DNA from: Plantago ovata
Taxonomy: Eukaryota > Streptophyta > Magnoliopsida > Lamiales > Plantaginaceae
Direction: 5' to 3'
NCBI GenBank assembly: GCA_028274465.1
Contig: CM051458.1
Coordinates: 70,464,885-70,528,884 of the forward strand
Length of the DNA stretch: 64,000 nt
Below the pieces are notes generated by a model that was given only the letters and a program-made list of their open reading frames with translations, ran no database searches and was not told where the DNA came from. The position numbers and the translations under genes are program-made. Each line of letters begins with the position of its first letter. Position 1 is the stretch's first letter. Below are positions 1 to 11,373 of this stretch, piece after piece.

Positions 1-1023
1 ATCATCATACGCAAGCTCTGATCTACACATATGAGCCCCATGCCCATAGTTCTTGCATATTCGGCATACTTCGTTCGAAACAGTTGTTCCAGTGGCGCTC
101 TTGAGGACTTGCTTCAATTCGTTGGTAAAGCACTCGAATTGATCCCCATTCCCCCTATACATAGGGGCTTCTTGAGTCGGTGGAGCTTCAGGTCCACGTC
201 TCCTAACCATTGCTCTTGGGTCCATGAACTGCGAACCCTTAGCAAGCCTTTCGAAAACAGCCCAGACGGCTTCTGCGGTTTCCTCCCAAATATTGCCTCG
301 GCATTGGAAATCCACCACTTGTTGGTTCTCGAAGGTTAGTCCATTGTAGAAAGGTTGGACTAGGTCAGAAAGTTCAAAACCATGGTGAGGGCACTTGTTC
401 GTGAGATCTTGGAATCTCTCAAACGCGGTGTAGATGGTCTCATCATAGTCCTGCTTGAATCCAGTGATTTGCGCCTTTAGCGCGGTAGTCAAGGTGTGAG
501 GGAAATATTTTTCCATGAAAGCTGAAAAAACCTTTTCCCAAGTGTCCAGCGAGCCTGCTGGTAGAGAACTCAACCATGACTTGGCTCTGTCGCCAAGTCC
601 CATAGCAAAAACCTTCATCCTCAACTCATCCGTTGTTATTTCAGCTCCGGGTCGTGGGAGTTGGTTGACGAAATCATCGATATCATGCAAGTACCCCATC
701 ACATCTTCCCTTGATAAGCCATAGAACCTTGGAAGTTGTTGGAACGCGTGGTTCTTGATTTCCAGATCTCGAGTTGCAGACGAAAGAACAATCGCCGGTC
801 CCCTCATACAATCCTTGGTGGGTTAAACCCATGCTTTCAGTGGTCTAGCTTCTGCCATTCCGTCGATTTCCTTGAAGAGATTGTGTAGAGATTCAGAGAA
901 ATCGGTATCCTCTAATTCCTCTAGTGCACGCCTTTTAAGTAGTCGCCTTCTTTGGTGGTAGACTCTGTCGATCTCAGCAATTGAATCAGCAAGCGGTGTT
1001 CCTTTAGATCGTGTATGTGGCAT
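1..1023 (-). pseudogene. L1 gag (Athila-type), broken, 3' end off window
   Basis: Starts at the ATG at 1021-1023, 147 bases inside the primer-binding site. It has the same N-terminus as the E3 gag (TRSKGTPLADSIAEIDRVYH here) and continues with the retrotransposon gag domain, including the counterparts of CPHHGF and FYNGL. A TAA at 823-825 replaces the CAA found in E3, so the first open stretch is only 66 codons; beyond it the homology continues to the window edge. Gag would form the virus-like particle. The antisense reading frames here are shadows. Confidence 0.8.
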
Positions 1024-1147
1024 ACACTATCTGTAACAGACTAGGAAAGCAGTATCAGAGAGAGATTAAAAAGGAAAACTAAAACTAATAGAATTAGGAA
1101 TTGAATGCTGAAAATATAAACAAATTAAACAGAAAAAAGGAGTATAT

Positions 1148-1165
1148 TCCCCGGCAACGGCGCCA
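1148..1165 (-). other. Primer-binding site of L1 (tRNA-Asp)
   Basis: The minus strand reads TGGCGCCGTTGCCGGGGA, complementary to the 3' end of plant tRNA-Asp, as is usual for Athila-group elements. It lies three bases inside the LTR. Confidence 0.88.
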
Positions 1166-1168
1166 ATT

Positions 1169-2374
1169 TGATGCAACCAAATCTGTCAGACTCAGTTACA
1201 AGCAAATAAATTTGTTATTTAGCCAAAGGCAATTCACGACTACAACGAAAACCGTAGTGTAGTAGTAGAATGACCTCGAGTGTCGTTCTCTAAGGACTAT
1301 AACTATCTTTATCAAATCTAATTTAGAATATAAAAACAGCAGACGGAATAGCAAAGGTTTTTCTAACAGATAATGGAGATTGGTGATAGTATGGTCCTTC
1401 AAAGCATAACGGGTTAATAATCATGCGTAAATTCCTCGGTCTTGCATGGAGATCTTTGATCAATCAAGTGTCCTGTTGTAATTATTAAACACTACGAAGA
1501 TATAGATACTGACAGGTCAACACTATTGTCCAATTGTGTTCCGTAATTATTCAACACTACGAAGATATAGATATGCATAGGTCGACGAGGGTCCAGTTGT
1601 GCATAATAATTAATCAACATACGAAAATAAAGGTTGAGCCTGATCAACGAAATAAAGCAATAACACGGAGTATAATGCGCGATATAGCCATTAGCATGAT
1701 TATCAACCCTTCGCTAAGAATTCACATACTACCACCAACGATAAGTTTAGCTACTCATAGTTGTCATGCAATCAACAGAAATCATAGAAGAAAACATGTT
1801 GAAAGATATATAAAAATAAGTAGAAAAACTATAAGATACAATGTTACCGAAGGTTGTCAGTCTCCGAAGAATCACGATCTTACAAGCTCCAAACTGCTAT
1901 GAAAAAGTATCTCCTAAACTATATATAGGCCTCGAATTTGTATGGGGCGAAGGGCCCCACACACCGGGCGATTCTCCCGGTGTGGGGCGATTCGCCCCAT
2001 GTCCCGGGCGATTCGCCCGGGAGTAAAATTCGCGGAATTCCACGTTTTCGACGCGTTTTTGGATTTCTTCCCCTTTTCGGCTCGGTTTCTGACTTCTAGT
2101 GGCCTTCTAACCTCCAGATTCGACCCCTAGACTCCAAATCCTATCCGGAAACCTTCAGATACTCCAAATAGGCTTCTGGAACACCAATTCCTTGTCAACT
2201 TCAATATAATTGCTCGGAAATCCTCGTTTTTCAACCAAAACCTGTAAAATAAAATCTAAAGTGAAACGTGACACTATTGTAATAAAATGCACTAAAATAT
2301 TGCTAAATTAACATAGAGGATAGCTAAAATAGGTGAAAAAGACTCAAATGAAACTGTAAAATACACATTGATCA
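1169..2374 (-). repeat. 5' LTR of L1 (1206 bp)
   Basis: Bounded by TGATG at 1169, next to the PBS, and TTGATCA at 2374. Terminal bases are TG...CA. It contains a TATATATA box near 1919-1926 (minus strand) and the GC-rich dyad block just upstream in the sense direction. It is related along its length to the LTRs of E2, E3, G and D. Confidence 0.87.
1945..2022 (-). promoter_or_regulatory. GC-rich dyad cassette next to the L1 LTR TATA box
   Basis: Consecutive dyads of the form GGGGCG-NNN-CGCCCC and CCGGGCG-NNN-CGCCCGG, partly nested in a larger palindrome with CCCCACA and TGTGGGG arms. It sits directly upstream of the TATA box in the LTR sense direction, so it is promoter-proximal. Function unknown. 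Confidence 0.7.
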
Positions 2375-2690
2375 TTACTTCACCCCAAGTGCGCAACGAT
2401 TCTTCCGGCGGGATTCTGAGCCATCTTCGAGCGTACCCTTTAAAGGCTCCGATAAATCCTCTCATACAAAGTTGCTCATGTGATAAAATAACCCCCTCCT
2501 CATTCTCACGAGGTATCCTCAACACACCTTCCTCGTACGTGTCTAAGAACCCTCTTGGATCATCACCCATTGAAAACGTGGAGAGAATGGAGTAGTACGA
2601 AGGATCAAAGTCATAATTCCTGCAATCGTCATCCAATGTTATGCAAGGCCCTCGAGGCATCACATACCGGGGCAACGGAGGTTGACTCAT
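2375..2690 (-). pseudogene. E2 gag, N-terminal ~105 codons, truncated by L1
   Basis: Begins MSQPPLPRYVMPRGP, almost identical to the G gag at 40326-41084 and unlike the gag N-termini of E3 and F. The segment with YARRWLRIPPE is the middle of the retrotransposon gag domain. Coding homology ends at codon GEV where the L1 LTR begins; downstream residues in this frame belong to L1. It is a fragment of a particle protein, not a separate gene. Confidence 0.82.
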
Positions 2691-2991
2691 CCTTTCATAT
2701 GACTAGTTTCTGCACAAGAGGAAACAAGAAACCAAGGAGCAGAATCCACAAAAGAAAAACAAAAACTTGCAAAGAAAAGCACAAAGAGTGCAAACAAACA
2801 CAATGTAACCGACAACTTCGAGAGCACAAGCACGCAAGGTAACTAAGATCAGAATTACTGGAAAATATAGGGGGAAAGAAATTGGGTAAGAAAGTGAAAT
2901 TTTCTGAGAGCAAACCCTCAGAGCATGTTCTTCTGTAGAGAACTGAATGCTGAAAATATAAATAAGCTAAACAGAAAAAAAAGGAGTATAG

Positions 2992-3009
2992 TCCCCGGAA
3001 GCGGCGCCA
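2992..3009 (-). other. Primer-binding site of E2 (variant tRNA-Asp type)
   Basis: Same position and length as the other tRNA-Asp sites, but the minus strand reads TGGCGCCGCTTCCGGGGA, with mismatches in the middle. Three bases separate it from the LTR. Confidence 0.8.
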
Positions 3010-3012
3010 ATT

Positions 3013-4209
3013 TGATGAACCGGAATTTGTCAGATTCAAATTAATCAAATAAATTTGTTTTTAGCCAAAGGCAATTCACAACTACAACGAAAACCGTAGT
3101 ATAGCAGTAAAATAACCTCGAGTGTCGATCTCTAAGGACTATAACTAGCTTTATCTAATCTAACTTAAACTATAAAATCAACAGACGACTTAGCACAGGT
3201 TTTTCTTATCAAGATAATGGAAGTTAGTGATAGTATGATCATTCAAAGTATAGTGGGTTAATAATCATGCATGAAGTACCCGATCGTTTTGCATAGAGAT
3301 CTTTGATCATGAATTGTCCAATGTGTTCCGTTTTATTCAACACTACAAAGATAGAGGGCTTAGATAGATCAAAGAAATAAAGCAATAACTCAAAGTCTGA
3401 TTCGCATTACCGCCATCATGCACAATTAAGAACCCTCGCTAAGAAATCACATACTATCACCAACGATAAATTTAGCTACTCATAGTTTTCATGCAATCAG
3501 CAGAAATCATAGCAAGATTGAATGAAAACATGTTGAAAGATATATACATATGAATAGAAAAAATTATGAGATACAATGTTACCAAAGGTTGTCAATCTCC
3601 GAAGAATCGCGATTTCACAAGCTCCAAGTCGATAAGAAAATGTGTCTCCTATGCTAAGAATTCCCAGGCTCTGGAGAATTCCTATCTAAAACTAATGAGA
3701 AAGGTATGAAAAAAGGTCTCCGAAAGTATGAAAAAACGTAGAGAAACAACAACTATATATAGGAGTTCGACACGCGTGGGGCGAGTCGCCCCACACACCG
3801 GGCGAACCGCCTGGTGTGGGGCGAACCGTCCCACATCCCGGGCGAATCGCCCGGCAGCTTCAGTCGGCGAGTGATGCGTTTTCGATGCGTTTTTGAATTT
3901 CTTTTCCTTTTCGGACTCGGTTTTTGCCTTCTAGTGACCTTTTAGCCTTCAGACTCGACCCCTAGACTTCAAATCCCATCCGGAATCTTCTAGATACTTC
4001 AAAAATGTCCTCGGAACACCGATTTGTCGTTCTCTTCAATATAATTGCCCGGAAAACCACGTTTTTCACCTAAAACCTGTAAAATGCAAACTAAAGGGAA
4101 ACGTGACACTATTCTAATAAATGCACTATAATATAGCTAAATTAACATAGAGGATAGCTAAAATAGGTGAAAAAAGACTCGAATGAAGGTTTAAAATACA
4201 CGTTCATCA
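3013..4209 (-). repeat. 5' LTR of E2 (1197 bp)
   Basis: Starts TGATGAACCGG and ends CACGTTCATCA. It is closely similar to the E3 3' LTR (10174-11373) in the opposite orientation. It contains a TATATATA box at 3754-3761 (minus) and the dyad cassette at 3775-3856. Confidence 0.87.
3775..3856 (-). promoter_or_regulatory. GC-rich dyad cassette in the E2 LTR
   Basis: Four dyads of the GGGGCG-NNN-CGCCCC and CCGGGCG-NNN-CGCCCGG type, some imperfect, beside the TATA box at 3754. Same position and polarity as in L1 and E3. Confidence 0.68.
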
Positions 4210-4309
4210 CTTTTGTATATTTTCAGCATTCAATTCCTAGTTTTAGTAGTTTTTATTTTTTCTATTTGATCTCTCTGATACTCCTTTCTTATCTTGTTAC
4301 AGATAGTGT

Positions 4310-6374
4310 ATGCGAAGTACACGATCTACGGGAACACCGCTTGCTGATCCAATCGCTGAAATCGACAGAGTCTACCACCAAAGAAGGCGACTACTTCAAC
4401 GACGTGAACTAGAGGAAATAGAGGATATCAATTTCTCTGAATCTCTACACAGTCTTTTTAAGGAAATCGTCTTAATGGCAGAAGCTAGACCACTGAAAGC
4501 ATGGGTTCAACCCTCCAAGGATCGTATGAGGGGACCAGCGATCGTTCTTTCGTCTGCAACTCGAGATCTGGAAATAAAAAACCACGCATTCCAACAACTT
4601 CCGAGGTTCTATGGCTTAGCAAGGGAAGATGTGATGGGGTACTTGCACGACATCGATGATTTCGTCAACCAACTCCCACGACCCGGAGCTGAAATAACAA
4701 CGGATGAGTTAAGGATGAAGGTTTTTGCTATGGGGCTTGGCGACAGGGCCAAGTCATGGTTGAGTTCTCTACCGGTGGGTTCGCTGGACACTTGGGAAAA
4801 GCTTTTTTCAGCTTTCATGGAGAAATACTTCCCTCACACCTTGACTACCGCACTTAAGGCGCAAATCACTAGGTTCAAACACGACTATGATGAGACCATC
4901 TACACCGCGTTTGAGAGGTTCCAAGACCTCATGAACAAGTGCCCTCACCATGGTTTTGAGCTTTCGGATCTTGTCCAACACTTCTACAATGGACTGACCT
5001 TTGAGAACCAACAAGTGGTGGATTTCCAATGTCGTGGCAATATTTGAGAGGAAACCGCGGAAGCCGTCTGGGTGGTTTTCGAAAGGCTTGCTAAGGGTTC
5101 GCAATTCAAGGATCCAAGAGCAATGGTTAGGAGACGTGGACCTGAAGCTCCACCTACTCAGGAGGCCCCTACGTATGGGGGAATGGGGATCGATTCGAGT
5201 GTTTACCAATGAGTTGAAACAAGTCCTCAAGAACTCCGCAGGAACAACTATGTCAAACGAAGTTTGCCGAATATGCAAGAACTATGGGCATGGAGCTCAT
5301 ATGTGTAGATCGGAGCTTGCATAGGATGATGGCAATTGGGTTCAAGGAGGCGAAGAGGAAGCCTTTGCTACGGAATTCGGTACTCAAGAAGCTAGCTACG
5401 GCCAAGATGGTAGGAATCCTCGAGGTGGATTTTGGAGAAGAGGGTTCCGAAACAATCAAGGATACGCACCGGCTAGCCAAACTTATGGCCCTAACCAAGA
5501 CCGTAGTAGGCTCAACTATGGTAATGATCACCGTGAAAATCCCGCTCCCAAAGAGCAACCGAAGTCGAAGACAGCTCTACTCATGGAAAACTTGCAAAAA
5601 ATGGTTGATCACACCCAAAGTTTTCTTAAGCGTTATGAAGAAGATTCTGAGAAGACTAGGGCGAGGCTTGATCGATTGGAAGAGAGCACTAGGCTTGCCC
5701 ATCAAAAGATGCAAGAATTGATTGACCGTGGAGCAAGTAGGGAGCAAGGGAAGTTACCTAGCAACACTGAGAAGTCGATGTCCATTACCTTGGTGGGTGA
5801 TCTTCCTGTTGAAATCACCATCAAGAAGGTTGCTAAATGTGAGCGTTGCAAGGATGAAGAACCCCCACTAGCCAAGGAAGAAGAGAAGGACCTTGGTTCT
5901 GACGAGAGTGAAGAGGAGCAAGAGGATCCCAAACCAATCTCTCAAAGTTTCGATGTTAAGGTCGGGATTGGCGAACTTGAAGATGTTCGTGCTACACTAG
6001 ATACGGGATCTTACTCTAATGTGCTCCCAATGAATGTGTTCGAGAAGAGTAGCCTTGAAAAACTATCTGAGCATAAGGCTATTGTGCAATTGGCGGATGG
6101 ATCCTTTGTGAGACCAGAAGGCGTTGTGAAGAATGTATTTGTTAAGATTGGTGAAGCTTATGTGTACACCAATTTTGTAGTTATGCCGGCGTCTACACCT
6201 GGGATGGGGGATGTTGTTCTCTTGGGGCGAACGTTCTTGACTAAGCTACGCTCCGTGATAGACATCTACCGAAGAACTTGCACCATTGAGGTGGATGGCA
6301 AGCGACATGTGTTGCGAGCCACATCTGATCAAAATATTCACTTCAATGCTTCTCAATGCTTCTCACACCATTAA
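4310..6374 (+). pseudogene. E3 gag-protease polyprotein (Athila-type), broken
   Basis: Gag capsid domain spans 4310-5044 and includes KVFAMGLGDRAKSWLSSLP and CPHHGF...FYNGL. A CCHC zinc knuckle (CRIC, GH, C) lies at about 5264-5305. The retropepsin-type aspartic protease follows at about 5960-6330 with active site LDTGSYSNVLPMN. Lesions: in-frame TGA at 5045-5047, a frameshift near 5210, and TAG at 5322-5324; from 5325 the frame is open to TAA at 6372. Gag packages the RNA and protease matures it. Reverse transcriptase does not follow, although it would in an autonomous Athila element. Inactive as it stands. Confidence 0.85.
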
Positions 6375-7338
6375 CTACTTTGGTCTTGTTGTCTATGTTC
6401 ATTCTCATTCACATGTTCGTGGCATGAGGAGGAGATCCATGAAGGGGAAGTCTAGTACCCTCAAGAAAAAGAGCTAGGAGCAAGAAGAAGTCGAGTCAAA
6501 GACTATAAACAATGGCGTTATCAAAGAGGCAACCCGGGGCGAATCGCTGCCTAGTATCTGAAGGTAGAAAAACGGGCTTCACGCCATTTTTCCTCATTTT
6601 ACCATCTTTATCACTCTCTTACTCCCAAAATTCCGAAAATATCAAAAATTCTTCAATCTTTCATAAAACCTTCAATCTTCCATCAAATTTTGTGTTCTTT
6701 AGCTTCAATCGAAGCCCATTACGTGCTCTTTCTTTTCATCCAAACAAATCTCTTCCTAGTTCATTCATTAGTCGGATCTGAGGTAATTTCATATGAACAC
6801 TAATTTTTCAAATTTGGGGGTTTTTTGATTTATGCTTCAATTAAGCTTATACGATGTATGGGTTGATTGTTTGTGTGATTAGAAACGTTATTCACTATCA
6901 ATTGCATGTTCAATTATGATTGGTTTGATGGTTTGAGGAATTTGCCTACTAGATGTTTATGTCTTGTTTTGCATTACTTCTTTTCCTTCCATTCCATGTT
7001 TATGGTTGTGTTTATTGATGTGATAATGATGAACATGATGGTAGAATGCATGATTGATGAGTTTCAGGATTTATGATGCTAGATTTTTTGCTATTATGGT
7101 ATGAATTGAGCCTTATGATTTAAGGCTATTTGTTGTCTAGCAAGAGCATAATGTGATATGTGCATGTCAAAGTTATATTGGTATATTGCATGTTGGTTCT
7201 AAAAGTAGCTATACTAGACATGGAGGTTTTGAGGAGTTCGATTGTTGTAGTTATAACTCGTGTGTTTCACTCTTGCATTCGCATATGCATAAGTCTGTTT
7301 TGTGTCATACAAGATACTAATTGTTGTTTGTAGGAACC
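6375..7338 (+). promoter_or_regulatory. Leader of the E3 downstream ORF with a candidate 5'-UTR intron (6783-7333)
   Basis: Non-coding stretch between protease and the next ORF. It holds a partial dyad (GGGGCGAATCGC near 6538), a weak TATA-like run (TATAAAC, 6504-6510), pyrimidine-rich sequence, a donor-like GAG|GTAATT at 6783 and an acceptor-like TTTGTAG|G at 7333 just before the ATG at 7339. I infer either a subgenomic promoter or a spliced message. The short frame starting at 6512 is probably not a gene. Confidence 0.5.
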
Positions 7339-8664
7339 ATGCCTCCACGAGACAAGAAGAAAGCTGGCTCGTCCAAGAGCAAGAAGGGTAAGGGGGTAGC
7401 ATCAAGCTCCCAACCTTCCCACGAGCTTTTCGAATTATCTCTTGCCGCAATCGACGTCCGACAGAGGCTCAAAGCGGAGCTAGCTCAAGGTGGGCGATCA
7501 ACTATACCGGACAGAAGGATTGACATTCCGGATGGACTAGCTAACAGGCCAGGTTACAAGACGCTCTCCCGTCTGGCAAGAAAGAGGAATTGGGGTTGGT
7601 TTACTTCCAACCGATTCAAGGGGTACGATACGAGCCTCCTCCATGAGTTTTATGCTGGGTACACTGATCTTGAGGAGAAGGAGGGGGTACTCGTTCGAGG
7701 CGTAATTGTGCCATGGACCCCGGCCTCAATTTCTGCATTTATCCATTTTGGGGAACGGGAGTTCACCGGAAGCAACCGTTCCTACGTGTATTTGAGGGCC
7801 TATAGGGGGATCGGAAGTGACATCACAGATGTGATTTGCAACAGGGAATATGTGTATCCAGATACCGGGGCACAACCTGGACGGATCCATCAGAGTGACC
7901 TTAGTATCGAGGCTAAGGTGGTTATGAAATTATGCATTTTCAACTTGATCCCTAGAATGAATGACACGTGGATACACCCGAATTATGCTGAGCTCCTCTA
8001 CTTCTTGATAGGCAAGCATCGAATAGACATCGGTCAGATCATGTATGCCGAATATGAGCGTCATTGGGAGAAGAAGAAGAAGCCCTTCAGTTTTTCGAGC
8101 TTCATCACAGCATATTGCAAATATCATGGGGTTGAGGACATTGATGAGGGGGATTGAGAGGTCTCTGCCCTTTCCCCTTCAACTATTGATGTGCAACTGA
8201 GTAGGTATCAAATGAAGAACCCCACAGCTGCTGCTGCTGATGTTGAAGCTTTCCTCCAACAGACTGATTCTGACAATGATAATGATGATGAGGATGCTAT
8301 GGAAGCTGACGATGGCCGAGTTCCTATCCCTGATATTCCCTTTGTCCGTAGAGCACCACATGCACCGCCTCGAGTACCACATGGGTCTCAAGGTTTTGAC
8401 TTCTCTGATTTTCGGGCCCACTTCGATGCTAGTGTTGCAGCCTTGACCACTACTGTCCAAGGGTTGCCACATAACCTTGATGGAAACATTGCCCAACGCA
8501 ACCGCGATTGGGAGATAATTGAGGAGCATCGCCGGAATGAGAGGGAGATAATGTGGGAGCAGCAACAACTCATCCGTCAGCAACAGGAGGCCCTACAGCA
8601 GTCCAATGATCTCCTGTCTGACATGTGGAGAGACTATTATGGGGATTACAATCCTGATAATTAG
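7339..8664 (+). pseudogene. E3 downstream ORF (putative plant transposon protein type), one nonsense codon
   Basis: Starts MPPRDKKKAGSSKSKKGKG, a basic and probably nuclear-targeting N-terminus. A folded region follows (RKRNWGWFTSNRFKGYD, then VIVPWTPASISAFIHFGE), resembling the 'putative plant transposon protein' family that Athila-type elements carry where env-like ORFs sit. A TGA at 8155-8157 splits the frame; the same frame then stays open from 8158 to TAG at 8662-8664. That tail is acidic, then glutamine-rich and coiled-coil-like. I see no signal peptide or membrane segment, so an envelope role is not supported. The last ~18 codons are conserved in G. Confidence 0.75.
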
Positions 8665-9275
8665 TCTTTTCACATGTCCGCTCTCAGCCGACAGAGGCCA
8701 AACCGTTCGGTAACATCTAGTATCACTTTTTATTTACTCATTCTCTTTTGCTAGGGACTAGCTTAAGTTTCATGAGGGGGATGGGATGTGAAGCATGATG
8801 TTAAGTATTGTTTGGCTTTGTGATGTTGAGTATGGTATCTTGTATTTTGTTTGCATTTGCACGTTTACCGCTTTCTTAGTATTTAGTTGCATACACTACA
8901 TTCATCCTAGTATAGTCTTGCATGTTTTATGTGGAGTCTATTGCCAAATCTTTTTGAACTTTTTTATTGGGTAGATTAACTAATTATGACATTAATCATA
9001 TGCTTCATCCCTATGAATTTGTTTGAGGTTTTTCTCGCTTGGCTTGTCACATTTATGTTTGCACTTAGTTAAGCTTGGTAGTCTCGACATCACTTAGTGG
9101 TGTTTTCTCTACTGCGGTTCACGAAGGCCTTTATAATAGGATGATGCATGTTAGGATCTTATGGTTGTTTTCCCGAGTAATTATGTACCTAAGAGGCAAC
9201 AAGTCTTCACCTTACTTTGAGATTGCTAAATGCCTAGGAAGGAGGTAGTGTGAGATTGTGTGATCCTTTGTTTGC

Positions 9276-9297
9276 AACCTATTCTTTCGAATAGGTT
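9276..9297. repeat. Hairpin 1 of E3 3' region
   Basis: Perfect 9-bp arms AACCTATTC and GAATAGGTT around a 4-nt loop TTTC. The same hairpin recurs at 9394 here, and at 32007, 32085, 32197 (F) and 39405, 39512 (G). Confidence 0.85.
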
Positions 9298-9393
9298 TAG
9301 GGAGGGGGTTACGCTATCATTAGACTTGTTTTTCGATTTTTAGTATGTGCTGTGAGTTTATTTTCCTTTTTTTTTTCGTAAAGTTTGTACTCC

Positions 9394-9415
9394 AACCTAT
9401 TCTTTCGAATAGGTT
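9394..9415. repeat. Hairpin 2 of E3 3' region
   Basis: Identical arms and loop to the hairpin at 9276, followed by a G-rich tail (GGGGAGG). Confidence 0.85.
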
Positions 9416-10160
9416 TGGGGAGGTCATTTGTGAGTCATTGTAATTTCTTTTTCGTTGTGCTACTGCTGGCTAAAAAAATCAAAAAAAAAAAAAAGGAAAA
9501 AATTCCAGGAAAAAAAGAAAAAAATCTGGAAAAGAAAAAAAGAAAAAAAAGAAAAGACCCCAAAAAAAGAGGCAAAAAGCAGTTTAGCAAAGTGATTGTC
9601 TCACTTTTCAATTCTCTTAATGCTCGTAATCGAGTTGTAATTTTTTGTCTTTTGTTTGAGTGTCATCTGTTCTAGACCGCCCTCGTCCTGCCATTCAGGA
9701 AGTGGTGAATAGTTTAAGGCTTTGGTTGAGAGATGGATAGAATAGGGGAGTGTTATCTTTTTTAGGGAACCCTCCTTCGTTTGATGAGAGCCAGTATTGG
9801 TTCGATCTCTTTGAGGAAAAGTCTTAACTTGGTGAACAGTAGTAAGTCTTCAGTTTCATAGGCACGGGACAAACATTCGTATTTTAACATGTTTCATTAC
9901 GTCATCACTGACTAGGTCCAGGTAGAGAATGTTACGAGAGACTATCTTGTTTGACATAAGTGCTTATGTGAATGTGTATGAGTCAATCAAGGCATTCTTC
10001 AACCTATATCCATGTTATAATTTGTATGGTTCTTGTTCATAAGTTTTTTGATAGATTCAATGGATTAGTTCATTTCATTTGGCATGAGACTCCATTTTTT
10101 GTGTTGCATTGTTTTTTGCATTAGAGTCTAGCTTAGTTGCTTGAGGACAAGCAAAGGTTC

Positions 10161-10173
10161 GGTTTGGGGAGTT
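10161..10173 (+). other. Polypurine tract of E3
   Basis: GGTTTGGGGAGTT directly before the 3' LTR. It is the plus-strand primer site, shared with F (reverse of 31272-31284) and G (reverse of 38627-38639). Confidence 0.85.
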
Positions 10174-11373
10174 TGATGAACGTGTATTTTACACCTTCAT
10201 TCGAGTCTATTTTCACCTATTTTAGATATCCTCTATGTTAATTTAGCTATATTATAGTGCATTTTATCAGAATAGTGTCACGTTTCCCTTTAGTTTACAT
10301 TTTACAGGTTTTAGGTGAAAAACGTGGTTTTCCGGGCAATTATATTGAAGAGAACGAAGAATCGGTGTTCCGAGGACATTTTTGGAGTATCTAGAAGATT
10401 CCGGATCGGATTTGAAGTCTAGGGTTCGAGTCTGAAGGCTAAAAGTTCACTAGAAGGCAAAAACCGAGTCCGGAAAGGAACAGAAATCCAAAAACGCGTC
10501 GAAAATGCGTCTCTCGCCGCTTGAAGCTCCCGGGCGATTCGCCCGGGATGTGGGGCGGTTCGCCCCACACCAGGCGATTCGCCCGGTGTGTGGGGCGACT
10601 CGCCCCACGCGTGCCGAACTCCTATATATAGTTGCTGTTTCTCTACGTTTTTTCATACTTTCTCAGACCTTTTTTCATACCTTTCTCATTAGTTTTAGGG
10701 AAGAATTCTCCAGAGCCTGTTCTTTGAATTCTTAGCATAGTAGACGATTTTTCTTATCGATTTGGAGCTTGTGAGATCGCGATTCTTCGGAGATTGACAA
10801 CCTTCGGTAACATTGTATCTCACGATTTTTCTATTTATATTTATATATCTTTGAACATGTTTTCATTCAATCTTGCTATGATTTTTGTTGATTGCATGAC
10901 ATCTATGAGTAGCTAAATCTATCGTTGGTGATAGTATGTGATTTCTTAGCGAGGGTTCTTAATTGTGCATGATGGCGGTAATGCGAATCAGACTTTGAGT
11001 TATTGCTTTATTTCTTTGATCTATCTAAGCCCTCTATCTTCGTAGTGTTGAATAAAACGGAATGCATTGGACAATTCATGATCAAAGATCTCTATGCAAA
11101 ACGATCGGGTACTTCATGCATGATTATTAACCTACTATGCTTTGAATGATCATACTATCACTACTTCCATTATCTTGATAAGAAAAACCTGTGTTAAGTC
11201 GTCTATTGATTTTATAGTTTAAGTTAGATTAGATAAAGCTAGTTACAGTCCTTAGAGATCGACACTCGAGGTTATTTTACTGCTACACTACGGTTTTCGT
11301 TGTAGTTGTGAATTGCCTTTGGCTAAAAGCAAATTTATTTGATTAATTGAATCTGACAAATTCCAGTTCATCA
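10174..11373 (+). repeat. 3' LTR of E3 (1200 bp)
   Basis: Starts TGATGAACGTG after the polypurine tract and ends CCAGTTCATCA. It carries dyads at 10528-10612 and a TATATATA box at 10623-10630. Sequence beyond 11373 belongs to H. Confidence 0.87.
10528..10630 (+). promoter_or_regulatory. Dyad cassette and TATA box of the E3 LTR
   Basis: Best-preserved dyad: CCCGGGCGATTCGCCCGGG at 10529-10547, arms perfectly complementary. Further copies of the GGGGCG-NNN-CGCCCC and CAGGCG-NNN-CGCCCGG types reach 10612, and TATATATA follows at 10623. This is the LTR core promoter region. Confidence 0.75.

Larger units (their letters stand above)
1..2374 (-). mobile_element. L1: Athila-type Ty3/gypsy element, right-hand part (5' LTR and gag)
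   Basis: Minus-strand element running off the left edge. Reading leftward from 2374 it has a 5' LTR, a tRNA-Asp primer-binding site and a broken gag. Its right end lies inside the gag of E2: the E2 gag frame stops matching its relatives exactly at 2374/2375, and the flank TTACT (2375-2379) also occurs at the homologous uninterrupted site in G, so it is the likely target duplication. The other copy is outside the window. No pol is visible in the part present. Confidence 0.85.
2375..4209 (-). mobile_element. E2: Athila-type element, 5' part (interrupted by L1)
   Basis: Minus-strand element with 5' LTR 3013-4209, PBS 2992-3009 and gag start at 2690. The rest lies left of L1, outside the window. 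Its right end (CACGTTCATCA, 4209) abuts the 5' untranslated region of E3, so E2 is inserted in E3. Confidence 0.83.
8665..10160 (+). other. E3 3' untranslated region
   Basis: No gene seen. It contains A-rich low-complexity sequence (9470-9590), two near-identical hairpins (9276-9297, 9394-9415) and a block around 9767-9803 that is conserved in F and G. The reading frame at 9385-9675 is low complexity. Confidence 0.75.
4210..11373 (+). mobile_element. E3: Athila-type non-autonomous element (gag-protease, downstream ORF, 3' LTR)
   Basis: Plus-strand element whose 5' LTR and PBS are separated from it by the E2 insertion at 4209. Order: 5' untranslated region, gag-protease (4310-6374), leader with candidate intron, downstream ORF (7339-8664), 3' region with two hairpins, polypurine tract (10161-10173) and 3' LTR (10174-11373). 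No RT, RNase H or integrase is present between protease and the downstream ORF, so it cannot move on its own. The flank ATAGT (11374-11378) is the expected duplication; its partner is outside the window. Confidence 0.85.

Noticed and set aside
9385-9675. 96-codon lysine-rich frame in the E3 3' region
   Set aside because: Encoded by an A-rich low-complexity tract that varies between families.
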